Shown here in pieces: positions 53,368-53,440 of a DNA stretch of 53,440 nt. Numbering within the stretch: position 1 is the first letter of the stretch; each line of letters begins with the position of its first letter. The stretch is taken from contig CAJTSD010000022.1 in NCBI GenBank assembly GCA_910578795.1, positions 3,506 through 56,945 on the forward strand. Direction: 5' to 3'. Under the pieces are notes generated by a model. It was given only the letters and a program-made list of their open reading frames with translations, did not search any database and was not told where the DNA came from. The stretch comes from an uncultured Lachnospiraceae bacterium (GTDB lineage Bacteria > Bacillota > Clostridia > Lachnospirales > Lachnospiraceae). Both the position numbers and the translations under genes were made by a program.

Positions 53368-53440
53368 TCAGTAATATAAAAACTCGTGGTATTCCTCTGT
53401 CGCAATCCAATTTGCAAAGTCAAGGGAGCTTCCTTTTATC
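53368..53440 (-). CDS. C-terminal end of an unidentified gene
   Basis: An open minus-strand frame enters from the right edge and ends at TGA 53368-53370. The last visible residues are IKGSSLDFANWIATEEYHEF followed by LYY. It lies 35 bp before the next start, at a distance usual for this cluster. Only 23 residues are visible, too few to recognise a family. Confidence 0.4.
   Translation of the reverse strand, partial: IKGSSLDFANWIATEEYHEFLYY

Overview
The window is an almost unbroken run of minus-strand genes, so transcription runs from the right edge to the left. It looks like a Clostridia chromosome, most probably Lachnospiraceae. The reasons are moderate GC, strong AGGAGG-type ribosome binding sites, sigma-A promoters with 17-18 bp spacers, GH25 lysozymes with bacterial Ig-like domains, a Gram-positive rhamnan-type polysaccharide locus, and several uncharacterised multi-pass membrane families that I associate with Lachnospiraceae. 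No rRNA, tRNA, CRISPR array, phage gene or transposase was seen. The plus strand carries no convincing gene.

Right part (53440 to 35520): a membrane-rich glycan decoration and assembly module. It holds several large multi-pass proteins with the look of GT-C glycosyltransferases (51482, 47692, 45012, 37121 and 36225), a sulfatase-fold protein resembling LTA-synthase/GacH phosphotransferases (49372) and a GT4 glycosyltransferase (46576). It also holds a GtrB/DPM-type glycosyltransferase (43942), an SDR protein (43121), a polyprenyl-phosphate sugar-1-phosphate transferase (41654), a WecG/TagA-type transferase (40911), a ChbG/YdjC deacetylase (39938), an SGNH lipoprotein with a cysteine cluster (38742), a PAP2 phosphatase (38188) and a pair of SMR-like proteins (35851, 35520).

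Middle part (35397 to 26000): a large membrane-anchored GH25 lysozyme with an acidic Tyr-rich cytoplasmic repeat domain, then rmlB, rmlA, a second GH25 protein, rmlC, and an ABC-2 exporter (Wzm/Wzt type). The Wzt-like ATPase has a C-terminal carbohydrate-binding-type extension. Next comes a 704-residue protein joining a methyltransferase domain to a kinase-like domain. This set matches the logic of capped, ABC-exported polysaccharides (WbdD/Wzt in enterobacterial O antigens, WsaE in Geobacillus S-layer glycans).

Left-middle part (25522 to 7927): three consecutive large two-domain GT2 proteins, a phosphoglucomutase, a GtrA-like flippase, two more GT2 enzymes, a second polyprenyl sugar-1-phosphate transferase behind its own promoter and a structured leader, an LCP ligase, and a rhamnosyltransferase-like GT2. 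Together these could prime, extend, cap, export and attach a rhamnose-containing wall polysaccharide. Far left (7910 to 1): glmS, an HtrA-type protease, a divergent ClpX, a YczE-type membrane protein, a methyltransferase, and a TPR protein with a repeat tail running off the window.

The most interesting points are the apparent Gram-positive methyl/phosphate capping system, the repeat-bearing protein tails, a two-copy palindromic element (one copy between the two exporter genes), the divergent ClpX without the RKH loop, the cysteine cluster of the SGNH lipoprotein, and the absence of rmlD. All functions are read from sequence motifs; no database search was run.
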